Of a stretch of DNA of 64,000 bases, positions 58,701 to 64,000 are shown piece after piece. Numbering within the stretch: position 1 is the stretch's first letter; each line of letters starts with the position of its first letter. The notes beneath the pieces are model-generated. The model had not been told where the DNA came from. It saw nothing but the letters and a program-made list of their open reading frames with translations, and ran no database searches. Both the position numbers and the translations under genes were made by a program. Source of the DNA: Megalonaias nervosa (Eukaryota > Mollusca > Bivalvia > Unionida > Unionidae); contig JAECUM010004302.1 in the NCBI GenBank assembly GCA_016617855.1, forward strand, positions 43,210 through 107,209, given 5' to 3'.

Positions 58701-61490
58701 GCACAGGTAAGAACACTATGCTGAAAGAATTAATTTAAATTCTTGCCAAAATTGCATTATTTAAAAATCATTTTCTTTATAAAATGTGATAAAAAAACGT
58801 GCACAGTAGTAGGATTGTCAGCGGTAGGATATGGTGTTACAATTGTTTAAAGTCATACAATAGATAATACACATCGTACTTGAGGCATTATTGTATTGTA
58901 CTTGAATACAAGTCACATCCAGCTGTAAACAACATAGACCCTGATCTGCCATCGCGTATTTTAATCAGGTAGAAACAGTAAGAAAACAGAGGAAAACTAA
59001 ATATATTTATTGAATTTTCAAACAAATTAATTGATAACATTTACATGTAATAATTCATGATGATTGTCCCTTAAGAACCATGAAGTCATTATTTCTTGTT
59101 TTAAAATATTGTTGTGATGGATAAAATATTGATTAGTAAAAAACTATGTTAAAGGTTCCCAATATTTGTAGTACATGAAACAAATTCTATAAGTTGATGT
59201 CCCACATCTATAGGTTATAAAAAATTACTGTTGAAAATAATTTAGGATGTCCCAAGACTTGTAGTATCCCAGAACTTACATTCATTATGGTATATCATCA
59301 TGATCTCAGATAAGTTCGATGATGAGAAATATCCACATTTATTACATAGGTAATCATGTATCTGACTGGCTTAGAACACTCTAGACGTCACATTTCTCAT
59401 CAGACTTTGATCAGATTTTTTTATGTTAACTTACATCAAGATCTCGGGTGAGATTGATTATGAGCAACATCCATGAATATCAATGAGGTGATTGACAATG
59501 GCAAGTTTTTGAAGGTCATACAGAGATGTTTGATGCATTACCTGTACTGTGTGGCTAAAACAAATTTGGGAGGTTGGAAAATTGAATGAGGTTAAAGCTA
59601 ATGATAAAAAAGCTCACACTGATGACGTCACAAACAGTGCCCCACCATAAGACTGAAAGCGTTATCTTCCTTTGTGGATGTATAAGGTACCATTCACAGT
59701 GCATTTATTATAATGTCACCTCATAAACCATTTGTTTATCAGCTTCTCATATGCCTCCTGTGATTGCTTGAGATTGTGTCCAATCAATAATTTTATGTTC
59801 TCTTCTGTTCTGTATTTGAGGAGGTTTTTTGTGTTCTGCTGAGAGGTATAAAATATCAGAATTTAATGTAATACAGTGAAAATGTGTTTCACCCTATGGA
59901 TATCAATATTCAAAATACTTATTATATTCTACAGAGGCTGGAGGAGAGTAATAAAAACTTTTTAAATATTATGGTCATTACTAAAAGATGCCCATATCAA
60001 CAAATAACTTTGCTCATGCAATTTTTTTTAATAAAGTTATTGCTATTTTTTATCCTATAGCAGTATGTGACACAATCTCATTAGTGCAACTTGTCCTGCA
60101 GAATTGTATGGATTGCCATAAAACTTGGTAAATATATATCATTACCTGAAGATGTGCGTATCAACAAATAACCTGACTCGCACAATTTTTTTTGTTGAGT
60201 TATTGCCCTTTTTGTCCTGTAGCAATGCATGACACAATCATATTAGCACAACTAGTCCTGCATTATTTGATGAATTGCCATGTAGCTTGGTAAATATTGT
60301 GATCACCTGGAGATGTGCATGTCATCAAATCACTTTGCCCATACATTTTTTTTCACTTGCAACATATCTTCTGAACACAACTACATGTAGTCTCACAGAT
60401 TTCAATGGATTGCTTTGAAACTTAGTAAATATTACAGTCATCACCTGAAGATGCACAAATCATCAAATCATTGTGTTCCAACAAATCATCAAATCATTGT
60501 GTTCCAACAAATCATCAAATCATTGTGTTCCAGCAAATCATCAAATCATTGTGTTCCAACAAATCACAAATCATTGTGTTCCAACAAATCATCAAATCAT
60601 TGTGTTCCAACAAATCATCAAATCATTGTGTTCCAACAATTTTTTTTATAAGAGTTGTTCTTTAACTTGTAGCTGAGTACTGTGTATGACAGAATGTTCA
60701 GAATGCTGTTAGTCTCTCAGATTTTATTGCAATGCCATGAAACTTGGGAAATATTAAGATCGTCATCTTAAGATGAAGATGTTGACAAAATCACTTAGCT
60801 CTTGCTCCTGCAATTTTCGTTCGAGTTATTGTCCATTTTGTCTTGGGGGAGCCTGATAGAGTGTATGACAGAATTTTGTGAACTGGTTTTAGTTTTAGTG
60901 GATTGCAGTGAAATTTTGTGTATGTTATGGTCACCTTTTGAGGATGTATATATTAACAGATCACTATATTTGCACAGTTTTTGTCAGTTTTTGCCCTTTA
61001 TGTCCTGCAGTTGAATGCAGTGTAAGACAGAATCTTGTGAACACAACTTGCCTTGCAGTTTTTAATAATTACAGTGTACATATCTTGGTCATCATCATCA
61101 GATGTTCATATTGACACATCTTTGTGCTCCCTTGATTTTTGTTAGAGTTATTGCTCATTTTTACTTACAGCTGGATGCAGTGTATGACAGAATTTTATGA
61201 ATTCAGCTGCTTTGACAATGTTACTTAATTGCTGTGAAATTTAGTATACTGATCATCCGACATCATCCAAACATTTTACTTGCACTTTTTTCAAAAGAGT
61301 TATGTTCCTTGTTTTTGTTGCTATTGACTCCTTGGAAAGGGCACATTAGTATGCTCAAATTGCTCACCATTCCTCTAGGTTTTTTTTCTTTCTTTTGTCA
61401 GAATGAAGACAATGGTACTGATTTGAATTCTCAAGATAATGCTGACTCTAATGAAAAACTAGATGAGACAACAGACCTGCCAAGAAAAAG
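15854..61490 (+). CDS. DNAJC21: DnaJ homolog subfamily C member 21 (Jjj1 family), 12 coding exons, 3' end outside window
   Basis: Whole-gene entry; exons follow separately. Known of the family: a J-protein that stimulates Hsp70 ATPase and helps release export factors from pre-60S ribosomal particles in the cytoplasm (yeast Jjj1; human DNAJC21, linked to inherited marrow failure). Seen here: spliced codons give a J domain (residues 1-70) with H31-P32-D33, the [13 protein letters not shown] block (about 98-106), the VKPFYDFW block (151-158), a Lys/Glu-rich helical region (about 190-290), an acidic run (298-306), a U1-type C2H2 finger (C313, C316, H329, H335) and a Lys-rich tract (392-400). Exons sum to 1310 nt (436 codons plus 2 nt); the human protein is about 530 residues. 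All 12 exons keep one reading frame through GT-AG introns of 1.5-9.5 kb. The second zinc finger is absent from the window, so at least one more exon lies to the right. The family assignment is secure; exon 12 is the least certain exon. Confidence 0.96.
17320..17660 (+). repeat. Dispersed terminal-repeat-like sequence, copy A
   Basis: Shares ACTATCTCACAAATCCAACC and GTGATCTCTCCTAGTAAAG with copies B (20980-21260), C (29960-30262) and, inverted, D (37205-37500). C and D frame a DIRS-like element, so A is probably a stray terminal repeat. Confidence 0.65.
17760..18175. repeat. Minisatellite, about 32-34 bp unit, about 13 copies
   Basis: Unit: CTAAGTACTGGTCTATAGTA, then TGTACAGTTTA. Copies vary at a few positions; one copy lost the middle near 17995. 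Confidence 0.95.
19195..19960. repeat. Diverged tandem array, about 140-150 bp period, 5 copies
   Basis: TTATTGCTACTCCTCC-type blocks start near 19201, 19351, 19501, 19642, 19777 and 19917. Each unit also has GGATGG, a GGTCCTA or similar block, and a GGCCACCATGGCAGCCAT-like run before TTTGAAAAT. Confidence 0.85.
20534..20865 (+). repeat. tRNA-derived SINE, family 1, copy b (full length with target duplication)
   Basis: A-box region TGGCCTAGTGTGGTTAGAGC at 20547-20566 and B box GGTTCGATCCC (about 20593-20603), then the family body (TGTCAGGATAATGCGACTGG) and a tail of CACATCACATCAC repeats. Flanked by an exact 11-bp target duplication CTCAAGTGGTG at 20523-20533 and 20866-20876, which fixes both ends. 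Confidence 0.95.
20980..21260 (+). repeat. Dispersed terminal-repeat-like sequence, copy B
   Basis: Contains ATACCTTTAAG, CCTCACAAATCAAGCCCT and GTGATCTCCCCTTAGG, matching copies A, C and inverted D. Lies just upstream of an LTR-like block. Confidence 0.65.
21340..22141 (+). repeat. LTR-like or element-terminal block with polyA signal
   Basis: Begins near TGTTTATC, ends CACGTAACA. The segment TCTAGGGAAATAAATTATTT (about 22050) recurs at about 46552 after the RT/RNase H relic in intron 7, suggesting a shared retroelement end. CpG content is a little higher than nearby. No coding similarity. Confidence 0.4.
22142..23330 (+). other. Possible retroelement-derived relic
   Basis: Short ORFs on the plus strand (for example from 22258, 60 residues) in GC-moderate sequence after the LTR-like block. 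Position suggests a decayed internal region, but I recognise no domain. Function not assigned. Confidence 0.25.
23389..23517 (+). CDS. DNAJC21: DNAJC21 coding exon 2 (rest of J domain)
   Basis: Encodes residues 33-75, opening [18 protein letters not shown] and continuing through the family-typical [15 protein letters not shown] and HREAILRG. The acceptor is TTGCAG; the donor is G|GTATAT. It completes HPD with exon 1 and covers J-domain helices III-IV. Confidence 0.97.
24960..25310. repeat. Minisatellite, about 66-bp unit, 5 copies
   Basis: Unit: GAGTGTATCAGTTTATCTC, ATGTGACCTTCATTATGTTC, then AATGAGTGTAGTGCATTTCA. ORFs over it are periodicity artefacts. Confidence 0.93.
25635..25815 (-). repeat. 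tRNA-derived SINE, family 2, copy b
   Basis: On the minus strand: TGGTAGCTCAGTTGGTACAG (A-box region), a degenerate B box GGTTTAATACGC, then TGTGTCCTTGGGAAATGC and the family body. Confidence 0.8.
26012..26139. repeat. 27-bp tandem repeat ending in the exon 3 acceptor
   Basis: Units start near 26012, 26041, 26068, 26095 and 26121: TATTATTCTCATGTTT plus TAATAGGTT. The final shortened unit supplies the acceptor ATGTAATAG of exon 3; at least two earlier units carry the same TAATAG|GTTTA decoy. Confidence 0.88.
26140..26234 (+). CDS. DNAJC21: DNAJC21 coding exon 3
   Basis: Encodes residues 76-107: a Gly/Asp linker, [12 protein letters not shown] and the conserved [10 protein letters not shown] block. 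The donor is AAT|GTAAGT. The acceptor ATGTAATAG is the last, shortened unit of a 27-bp tandem repeat (26012-26139) whose earlier units carry similar TAATAG sequences. Confidence 0.96.
26470..27690. repeat. Diverged tandem array, about 150 bp period, with two recent duplications
   Basis: AAATTTGACCAAACTT-type blocks recur near 27017, 27166, 27511 and 27650; a SINE interrupts. Near-identical recent duplications inside it: a roughly 62-bp unit (CCTGGCACAAAATTGTTTGA) at 26479 and 26541, and an 81-bp unit (ATATGGCCTTCATCACCACA) at 26641 and 26722. A related piece lies at 29210-29430. Confidence 0.8.
27258..27420 (+). repeat. tRNA-derived SINE, family 2, copy c
   Basis: GCTCAGTTGGTAGAGCATC (A-box region) and GGGTTTGATACC (B box), followed by a short body. 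Inserted in the about 150-bp array of intron 3. Confidence 0.8.
29598..29723 (+). CDS. DNAJC21: DNAJC21 coding exon 4
   Basis: Encodes residues 108-149: [16 protein letters not shown], an acidic stretch, then [12 protein letters not shown]. Phase 0 at both ends. Acceptor ATTACAG, donor GAG|GTGATT. The open frame extends upstream of 29598 to a Met near 29484, but that part has no family similarity and is separated by a good acceptor, so it is intronic. Confidence 0.96.
30263..32056. mobile_element. Inverted-repeat element, family T1, long form (1794 bp)
   Basis: Left end CTGTATATACTCACGTATAA and right end (reversed) CCATATATACTCACATATAA, each next to a TA dinucleotide, giving a TA target duplication. 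No transposase ORF. It interrupts the DIRS-like left terminal repeat: copy A continues past the point where copy C stops at 30262. Confidence 0.85.
34015..34322 (-). repeat. tRNA-derived SINE, family 1, copy c
   Basis: On the minus strand: CCGGTGACCTAGTGGTTAGA (A-box region), GGGTTTGATCCCC (B box), then the family 1 body with TGTCAGGATAATGTAACTGA. Preceded on the plus strand by a short (GT)n run at 33995-34013. Nested in the DIRS-like element. Confidence 0.9.
36459..36766 (+). pseudogene. RNase H domain relic of the DIRS-like element
   Basis: Across two frames: [19 protein letters not shown], then [40 protein letters not shown]. This matches the DIRS/YR-type RNase H pattern (TDAS..GWG; LEM.A; DN..VV.YI..QGG..S). 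A frame change near 36545 and a substituted catalytic Asp (N in FNSS) show decay. Confidence 0.75.
37583..38757. mobile_element. Possible DNA transposon remnant
   Basis: Left CAGTACTACCCATTTATCTC; the right side, reversed, begins CAGTACTTTGC and soon has AACCCATTTATGC, a loose inverse match. CAGTAC...ATCTCC.CAT..TTGGGACC resembles starts of mariner/pogo-type elements. Short ORFs inside are not recognised. Confidence 0.35.
39213..39386 (+). CDS. DNAJC21: DNAJC21 coding exon 5
   Basis: Encodes residues 150-207: [13 protein letters not shown], the VWEDKYD segment, and [19 protein letters not shown], all hallmarks of the Jjj1/DNAJC21 central region. The highly charged second half is probably helical. 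Acceptor TATTCAG, donor AGG|GTATGA. Phase 0 at both ends. Confidence 0.97.
40060..40495. repeat. Minisatellite, about 25-35 bp unit, about 14 copies
   Basis: Unit TAGTTATCTAATACCTTATC followed by TTATATT, with frequent length variants and deletions. Confidence 0.9.
40707..40762. repeat. (TA)n microsatellite
   Basis: Uninterrupted TA run of about 55 bp, 170 bp before exon 6. Confidence 0.97.
40935..40985 (+). CDS. DNAJC21: DNAJC21 coding exon 6 (17 codons; first of three identical copies)
   Basis: Encodes residues 208-224, [17 protein letters not shown], continuing the charged helix. The acceptor is TTTGGCAG, the donor AAG|GTACAC. The exon plus 46 bp of intron 6 is repeated identically at 41032-41128 and 41129-41225. 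Only this first copy is preceded directly by an AG acceptor, so it is taken as the functional exon. Confidence 0.95.
41032..41082 (+). pseudogene. Duplicate of DNAJC21 exon 6, copy 2 (no direct acceptor)
   Basis: Base-for-base copy of exon 6 with its GTACAC donor. It is preceded by CTTACGAT instead of an AG. Using the nearest upstream AGs (ACAG or ATAG in the repeat unit) would put a stop codon in frame immediately or after nine codons. It is therefore a dead copy, or a poison exon if ever included. Confidence 0.85.
41129..41179 (+). pseudogene. Duplicate of DNAJC21 exon 6, copy 3 (no direct acceptor)
   Basis: Third identical copy of exon 6 with the same 46-bp downstream flank. Same lack of an adjacent acceptor as copy 2. 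Identity of all three units means either very recent duplication, ongoing homogenisation, or an assembly error. Confidence 0.85.
41330..41706. repeat. Minisatellite, 24-bp unit, about 16 copies
   Basis: Unit TTGTCCATCTGTACTTTGTA plus four variable bases (CACT/TACT/CGCT). As 24 is a multiple of three, frames stay open on both strands over the array; not coding. Confidence 0.95.
42296..42745. repeat. Minisatellite, about 41-bp unit, about 11 copies
   Basis: Unit GGTTTGTTATCTTTATACAG, then CAGGTTTATGTTTGAATTTA. Each copy has a pyrimidine-rich acceptor-like TTTATACAG followed by CAG|GTTTAT. Confidence 0.95.
42826..43014. mobile_element. MITE, family T2, copy a
   Basis: Ends GGGCTGTT and (reversed) GGGCTGTTCCATTTAAAA, flanked by TTA/TAA. 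Internal AATGCC..TTC and GCCTTCCCTGAATACTA match the copy at 52936-53124. Non-coding, Harbinger-like by its TAA flank. Confidence 0.75.
43520..43675. mobile_element. MITE, family T2, copy b (left-truncated)
   Basis: Retains the TTTGTATCATTTCCATATGA core and the right end ATGTTTATATGGAACAGCA. Left inverted repeat missing. Confidence 0.6.
44636..44715 (+). CDS. DNAJC21: DNAJC21 coding exon 7
   Basis: Encodes residues 225-250 plus two bases of Lys251: [20 protein letters not shown] and on through QLKEKQ. A Lys/Arg/Glu-rich helix, as in the family. Acceptor TTTTAG, donor AA|GTAAGG. Confidence 0.95.
45180..46640 (+). mobile_element. DIRS-type retroelement relic: RT and RNase H fragments
   Basis: RT N-terminal part in frame from about 45318: [40 protein letters not shown]; then, shifted one frame, [16 protein letters not shown]; then shifted again, [11 protein letters not shown]. 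The catalytic YxDD part seems lost. RNase H part at 45953-46250: [53 protein letters not shown]. This order matches DIRS-type RT-RNase H. The 5' side shares GATCAGGTAAC with the right flank of the intron 4 element; the 3' side shares GGGAAATAAATTATTTG with 22055. Several frameshifts and stops: dead copy. Confidence 0.75.
46645..47880. repeat. Diverged tandem array, about 150 bp period, 7 copies, split by a SINE
   Basis: TAACTC(C/T)..TAAT.ATT..TGGATTTCAACCAAATTTG-type blocks near 46649, 46801, 46944, 47090, 47223, 47380 and, after the SINE, 47787. Copies are about 65-75 percent alike by eye. Confidence 0.85.
47505..47762 (-). repeat. tRNA-Leu/Ser-like SINE, family 3, copy b
   Basis: On the minus strand: GGGTGGCTGAGGGGTCTAAA (A-box region), a long variable-arm-like insert, GTTAGGTGGAGTCTCAGG (degraded B-box region), GTGGGTCAGTGGTTTTTCCC and an AAACACCAAAACAACAACAA tail. 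Nested in the intron 7 array. Confidence 0.85.
48173..48341. mobile_element. Inverted-repeat element, family T1 (about 170 bp)
   Basis: Left CAGTATATATTTACATAAAA, right (reversed) CCATATATACTTACTTATAA, both next to TA. Inner halves are inverse (GACAGCATAAACCC / GGGTCTGTGCAG). Confidence 0.75.
48535..48748. repeat. DNAJC21: 107-bp direct duplication across the exon 8 acceptor
   Basis: Units 48535-48641 and 48642-48748 share TCATCTTTAATAAATTCTCA, GCTGTGTTT(G/C)AG and GCTACTGGAGA(G/A)CTACC. The second unit contains the real exon 8 start. Confidence 0.92.
48595..48641 (+). pseudogene. Partial upstream duplicate of DNAJC21 exon 8
   Basis: Direct repeat, offset 107 bp, of the start of exon 8 ([10 protein letters not shown] in the same frame). 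The acceptor reads TTTGAG instead of TTTCAG, and the copy runs into the next repeat unit without its own donor. Probably skipped in splicing. Confidence 0.8.
48702..48817 (+). CDS. DNAJC21: DNAJC21 coding exon 8
   Basis: Completes Lys251 and encodes residues to 289: [20 protein letters not shown], then [18 protein letters not shown]. This matches the family's EQYREQSW / LEKELQEMEARYEKEFGD region. Acceptor TTTCAG, donor G|GTAAAA. Its first 47 nt plus upstream flank are duplicated at 48535-48641. Confidence 0.95.
48818..51190 (+). other. DNAJC21 intron 8 (2.4 kb)
   Basis: GTAAAA...TTGCAG. 48818-49650 nothing recognised; then a diverged array; 50530-51190 has CAGTCCTACCCACTTACATC (50740), a possible transposon end like 37583, and nothing else. 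Confidence 0.8.
49655..50530. repeat. Diverged tandem array, about 130-165 bp period, 5-6 copies
   Basis: CATGCATATTAATGAGGT-type blocks near 49720, 49875, 50141, 50306 and 50512; each unit also has a GGCTTATATCAT-like block and TGATTGG(C/T)TG. A related piece is in intron 11 at 59270-59530. Confidence 0.82.
51191..51296 (+). CDS. DNAJC21: DNAJC21 coding exon 9 (acidic run and zinc-finger cysteines)
   Basis: Encodes residues 290-324 plus two bases of Ala325: [20 protein letters not shown], then [16 protein letters not shown]313 and C316 are the metal-binding cysteines of a U1-type C2H2 finger, which continues in exon 10. Acceptor TTTTGCAG, donor GC|GTAAGT. Confidence 0.97.
51985..52560 (-). 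mobile_element. Non-LTR retrotransposon (LINE) 3' fragment
   Basis: On the minus strand: [10 protein letters not shown] near 52520, then [38 protein letters not shown] and [16 protein letters not shown], followed in shifted frames by [15 protein letters not shown] and ERMDGK-like pieces. These are the well-known region after the RT palm of many animal LINEs (FxYLGS; LYGxExW; RRLxxFE; GHxLR). Stops and frameshifts show a dead, 5'-truncated copy. Confidence 0.85.
52936..53124. mobile_element. MITE, family T2, copy c (both ends present)
   Basis: Inverted ends of about 40 bp: GGGCTGTTCCATTAAAACAT on the left; on the right AAATGGAACAACCC. Inner TACATGGGACCCAGGGAAGG pairs with CCTTCCCTGGGTACCATGTA. 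Flanked by TAA on both sides (PIF/Harbinger-type target). Confidence 0.9.
53359..53553 (+). CDS. DNAJC21: DNAJC21 coding exon 10 (zinc-finger histidines, acidic linker)
   Basis: Encodes residues 325-389 plus two bases: [20 protein letters not shown], then a Glu/Asp/Gly-rich linker. H329 and H335 complete the finger (C-x2-C-x12-H-x5-H). Acceptor TGCTTCAG, donor AG|GTAATT. The donor with 70 bp of intron is tandemly duplicated 78 bp downstream; reading through the first donor gives a stop (TAA) at once. Confidence 0.95.
53550..53705. repeat. DNAJC21: 78-bp tandem duplication across the exon 10 donor
   Basis: Units at 53550 and 53628 share AGAGGTAATTTTGATT, GAGTCATTGCC and TAAATACTTTACCATCT. A second donor AG|GTAATT is thus at 53632. 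Confidence 0.93.
53818..54052 (-). repeat. tRNA-Leu/Ser-like SINE, family 3, copy c (best A box)
   Basis: On the minus strand: GGATGGCCAAGTGGTCTAAG and GCGCTCAACTT (A-box and anticodon-arm region of a Leu/Ser-type tRNA), a long variable-arm-like insert, TGCGTGGGTTAGAGACATGG (B-box region), then the family 3 body. Confidence 0.88.
58015..58150. repeat. Minisatellite, 30-bp unit, 4-5 copies
   Basis: Unit AAATGATATATTTCATCTTG, then TGGTACCAAT. Copies nearly identical. Confidence 0.95.
58655..58706 (+). CDS. DNAJC21: DNAJC21 coding exon 11 (Lys-rich tract)
   Basis: Encodes residues 390-407: [18 protein letters not shown], the family's LSKKQKKKK segment, a likely basic nuclear/nucleolar or RNA-binding tract. 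Acceptor ACTAG, donor CAG|GTAAGA. Leaves phase 0. Confidence 0.92.
59890..61380. repeat. Diverged tandem array, about 160 bp period, about 9 copies
   Basis: GAGTTATTGCCCTTTTTGTC-type blocks near 60031, 60195, 60648, 60818, 60983, 61140 and 61293, each followed by CCTGTAGC..TGTATGACA, TTGCCATGAAACTTGGTAAA and GATGTGCATAT. A nested 26-bp minisatellite lengthens one unit. Confidence 0.88.
60445..60642. repeat. Minisatellite, 26-bp unit, 7-8 copies
   Basis: Unit CAAATCATCAAATCATTGTG plus TTCCAA, nearly identical copies, one missing TC. Nested in the intron 11 array. The ORFs over it are artefacts. Confidence 0.97.
61402..61490 (+). CDS. DNAJC21: DNAJC21 coding exon 12 (acidic/Ser linker)
   Basis: Encodes residues 408-436 plus two bases: [20 protein letters not shown], then [10 protein letters not shown]. 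Low-complexity polar linker as in family C-terminal halves, so recognition rests on frame, the pyrimidine-rich TTTTGTCAG acceptor, the AG|GTGAGA donor and position rather than on conserved sequence. Confidence 0.75.
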
Positions 61491-61644
61491 GTGAGAGATT
61501 GTCATTTATATAACATTGGATTATCATATTTTTTTATATTTTTATATAAGTGTAATTGCATGTTACAATGTCACACCTAGTGTCATAACATGCAAAAGGC
61601 ATAATGTCCAGACCTCTTCCTATATTTTATGGTGATTTCCGTTT

Positions 61645-61830
61645 GTTTGGGATTTATTAGGTTTTATTGGTTTTAACAGCACTTTTAATGCATTTTATCA
61701 TGCTGAGGAAATGAAAGTTCCCAAGAACACACTGAGGCAGCCTATCTTGGCTGGTCTGGGTGGGTGTCAAACCCACAACCCTTGGGTTACAAGTCCAACA
61801 CTCTGCCAATTGAGCTTCCACAACTCACTG
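61645..61830 (-). repeat. tRNA-derived SINE, family 2, copy d
   Basis: On the minus strand: AGCTCAATTGGCAGAGTGTT (A-box region), GGGTTTGACACCC (B box), then GTGTGTTCTTGGGAACTTTC and the family body. Confidence 0.82.
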
Positions 61831-62178
61831 GTCATTTCTGTATGTTGTTCTGTAATTTATTAAATGAAATTGGTGATTTTCATCATATAATCTCCAGAGT
61901 CTTACATTATTGCTTTTTTTATATCGAATCGATGAAACTCATCCAGTAATTTTAAACTTTTAACTTAAGTTCATGAATTTTATATGAAATAAGTAGATGT
62001 AGAAGATTCCAAGAGTTTCTGTCATGCATATTGTATGGCCTGAATGTTCAAATACAGTAAAATACTTGTTATCCAAACACGTAAATTATCCAGAATTTAC
62101 AGTCAGAAGTTAGCATTGTCATCTGGACCAAGATTTTTGTTTTCCTTTTCTTGATCTATTACATTGACAATCCATATA

Positions 62179-63718
62179 CACTACACTCTCGATAACTCAC
62201 ACCCTGATAACTTGTGAACCCACTTATGATGCGGGGTCAGGTGTGGATCCCATTTTTTGTACCAGAAAATACCCCAAAAACTGATCCCTATTTCTTGAAC
62301 TTGAAGAAAATCGCTGTCAAAATTGGTAACTGAAACGTTGATATATTGCTCATTTTATGGTCAAAAACGGTAGATAGGACCTGGAAATTTTAATCAACAT
62401 TTTGAAATTATCAACTTTTAATAAGACGTCATATAATTGGTTACATTTTCTTTCCAAACAACATTCTTAGTACACCATAATTAAAGATATTCAAGGAAAT
62501 TTTGATCAATGAATAACTTACCTAGTGTAGGCAGTACATTAATATTTAAATTCCAATTAAACAACTTTTATTAAGCGAAATTTGTGTTTTAATTCTATCT
62601 TTTAGTTCCTCTTAGGTGTAATCATCATAAATGCAACATGTATTTAAACGTAAAATGTGTCAATCTGCCATAACAGTTATGTCCACAAGCGTTTCTCTGA
62701 GAACTTAATTAAGTGCCAACTGTGTTTTGATAACTGACTTGCTGAAGTATTTGTTGTATTGTTGCACTGAATTTGAAGCTGGCCTCCTTTGTATTGTCAA
62801 ATTAATTATGTCTTTTGAATCAAATAAAGGTGGTGGAATAAAAGGAAAGTTAAAAGGCATGCAAATCCTACATACTTGAAATCTAATGGCCCCGGTCGTA
62901 TGTTGGGTGAACTCACTTCAGTTGATCAATCGAACACTATTATAAATGTTATTGTGTATATAACATAATTAAACTACCTTAAATTAAACGACTAATTCAT
63001 AACTGTGATCAAAGATAGCAAGGCAACCAAGCTAAACGAATACTTTGTAAAACAAAGTTTGGTTTCATAGATACGGACCATTTTGGGCAAGTGAGTTTCA
63101 GAGAGTTTCTGAACTGGCATTTAGAGATATCCTCAAGGATGATAAGTTTCACTGTTACTTTCAATGAAATCATGACATCAGTACTGTACTAATTGAACAA
63201 TACAAAAATTGAGTTTTGACATAGACGATTGTCTCAATGTCGCCGGGTTTTGAAAAAAAGGAACCTTCTGTGGTGGTGTATCGACAGTTAATCTAGTTCC
63301 CTGCTACTTTGACTCCCATCTTGGCGTTATGCAATCAAATACCACTCCGCGAACCAGACTAATCAACAAAACAAAAAGCAGTGACATAATACACAGATGT
63401 TTTTGCACACACATGATGGTTGTTGAAACCAGTTGGAACGATCTTTCACATGTTGGACATTTTAAAAATAAATGTTGTTTATACAGAAAATGAACAACTT
63501 CATTAGAAAAAGCACTTTATTAACAATTATTATCGACATGATTGTAAAATGAGGATTCAGTCATTAAATAGCCCAATTCCCTACCTCCCACGCTGTTTTC
63601 TCAATGCCTAAAGAGGATTTTTTCAATTTTTAGAGGTCCCTTGGTAGTTTGCGCCCTCGCTTATAGTGCGGTCTATGTTTGTGGACCCCGATGTGTGTGA
63701 GTTATCAAGGGAGAGGTG
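62179..63718. mobile_element. TA-flanked DNA transposon, non-autonomous (1540 bp)
   Basis: Ends CACTACACTCTCGATAACTC and (reversed) CACCTCTCCCTTGATAACTC, each continuing ACAC and each next to a TA, so a TA target duplication is present. CTCTCGATAACT ends and a TA target are usual for pogo/Tigger-like Tc1-mariner elements. No transposase ORF of useful length. CpG content inside is higher than in flanking DNA. Confidence 0.8.
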
Positions 63719-64000
63719 TATGTTTCATTTTACACATTGTTAAATTTGGTTGGAAAAGAAGACTTTTCAGATGTTATTCATGATCATTTGTCAAGTCTGC
63801 ATTGGCAGTAGCTCTACATAGAGCTTACTTAGAAGTCTGTTTGCATGTCCATCCTTGCATCCATACAAATGTCTGTCCGCCTCCTAGATTAATGTCATTG
63901 TTAAAGTTTTTTGGGATCATTTTCTCAATACAATTGGTCACATAGTTATTTTACATGATACATGGATGTGTCTTGATGTGTAAAAAGCCAATTTACCAAA

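Larger units (their letters stand above)
58707..61401 (+). other. DNAJC21 intron 11 (2.7 kb)
   Basis: GTAAGA...TGTCAG. 58895-59290 is a fragment related to the T1 long element (GACCCTGATCTGCCATCG; GTAAGAAAACAGAGGAAAAC). 59270-59530 matches the intron 8 array. The rest is the intron 11 array below. Confidence 0.8.
61491..64000 (+). other. DNAJC21 intron 12 (start; continues past window)
   Basis: Donor GTGAGA. No exon with a second C-x2-C...H zinc finger was seen up to 64000. Contains a SINE and a TA-flanked DNA transposon. 61840-62170 and 63720-64000 nothing recognised, except CAGTAAAATACTTGTTATCC at 62056, a possible further transposon end. Confidence 0.75.

Overview
The window is AT-rich, intron-rich animal nuclear DNA. 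It is dominated by one protein gene split into small exons, with introns full of minisatellites, tRNA-derived SINEs, short inverted-repeat DNA transposons and decayed retroelements. The protein sequence, intron sizes and repeat style suggest a lophotrochozoan invertebrate, probably a mollusc; the species assignment is inference.

Main gene (+ strand, 15854 to 61490 and beyond the right edge): the orthologue of DNAJC21 (yeast Jjj1), a J-domain Hsp70 co-chaperone of cytoplasmic 60S ribosomal subunit maturation. Twelve coding exons were placed. They join in phase with GT-AG introns and give 436 complete codons: J domain with HPD motif, charged coiled-coil middle, acidic stretch, U1-type C2H2 zinc finger and a lysine-rich segment. 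The usual second C-terminal zinc finger is not in the window, so the 3' end lies to the right.

Left part (1-15850): mostly non-coding. One convincing exon of a second gene is on the minus strand at 6164-6340. It encodes the start of a serine beta-lactamase-like (LACTB2/EstB-type) domain with an SxxK motif. Its other exons were not found. Around it lie three minisatellites (about 60, 36 and 40 bp units), SINEs and inverted-repeat elements. A CpG-richer patch near 12780-13300 with a TATA-like box and a strong splice donor could hold a promoter and 5' non-coding exon.

Introns: intron 4 carries a decayed DIRS-like retroelement framed by inverted repeats (about 29960-37500), itself invaded by a 1.8 kb inverted-repeat element and a SINE. 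Intron 7 holds a second DIRS-type RT/RNase H relic. Intron 9 has a non-LTR retrotransposon 3' fragment. Introns 1, 3, 7, 8 and 11 hold diverged arrays with a roughly 140-165 bp period.

Most notable: four exons (3, 6, 8, 10) have a splice junction inside or abutting a local tandem duplication. Exon 6 is the extreme case, with three identical 97-bp copies of the whole exon plus its donor, starting exactly at the first base of the exon. I found no bacterial-type operon, CRISPR array, intact tRNA or rRNA gene, and no convincing new molecular system.
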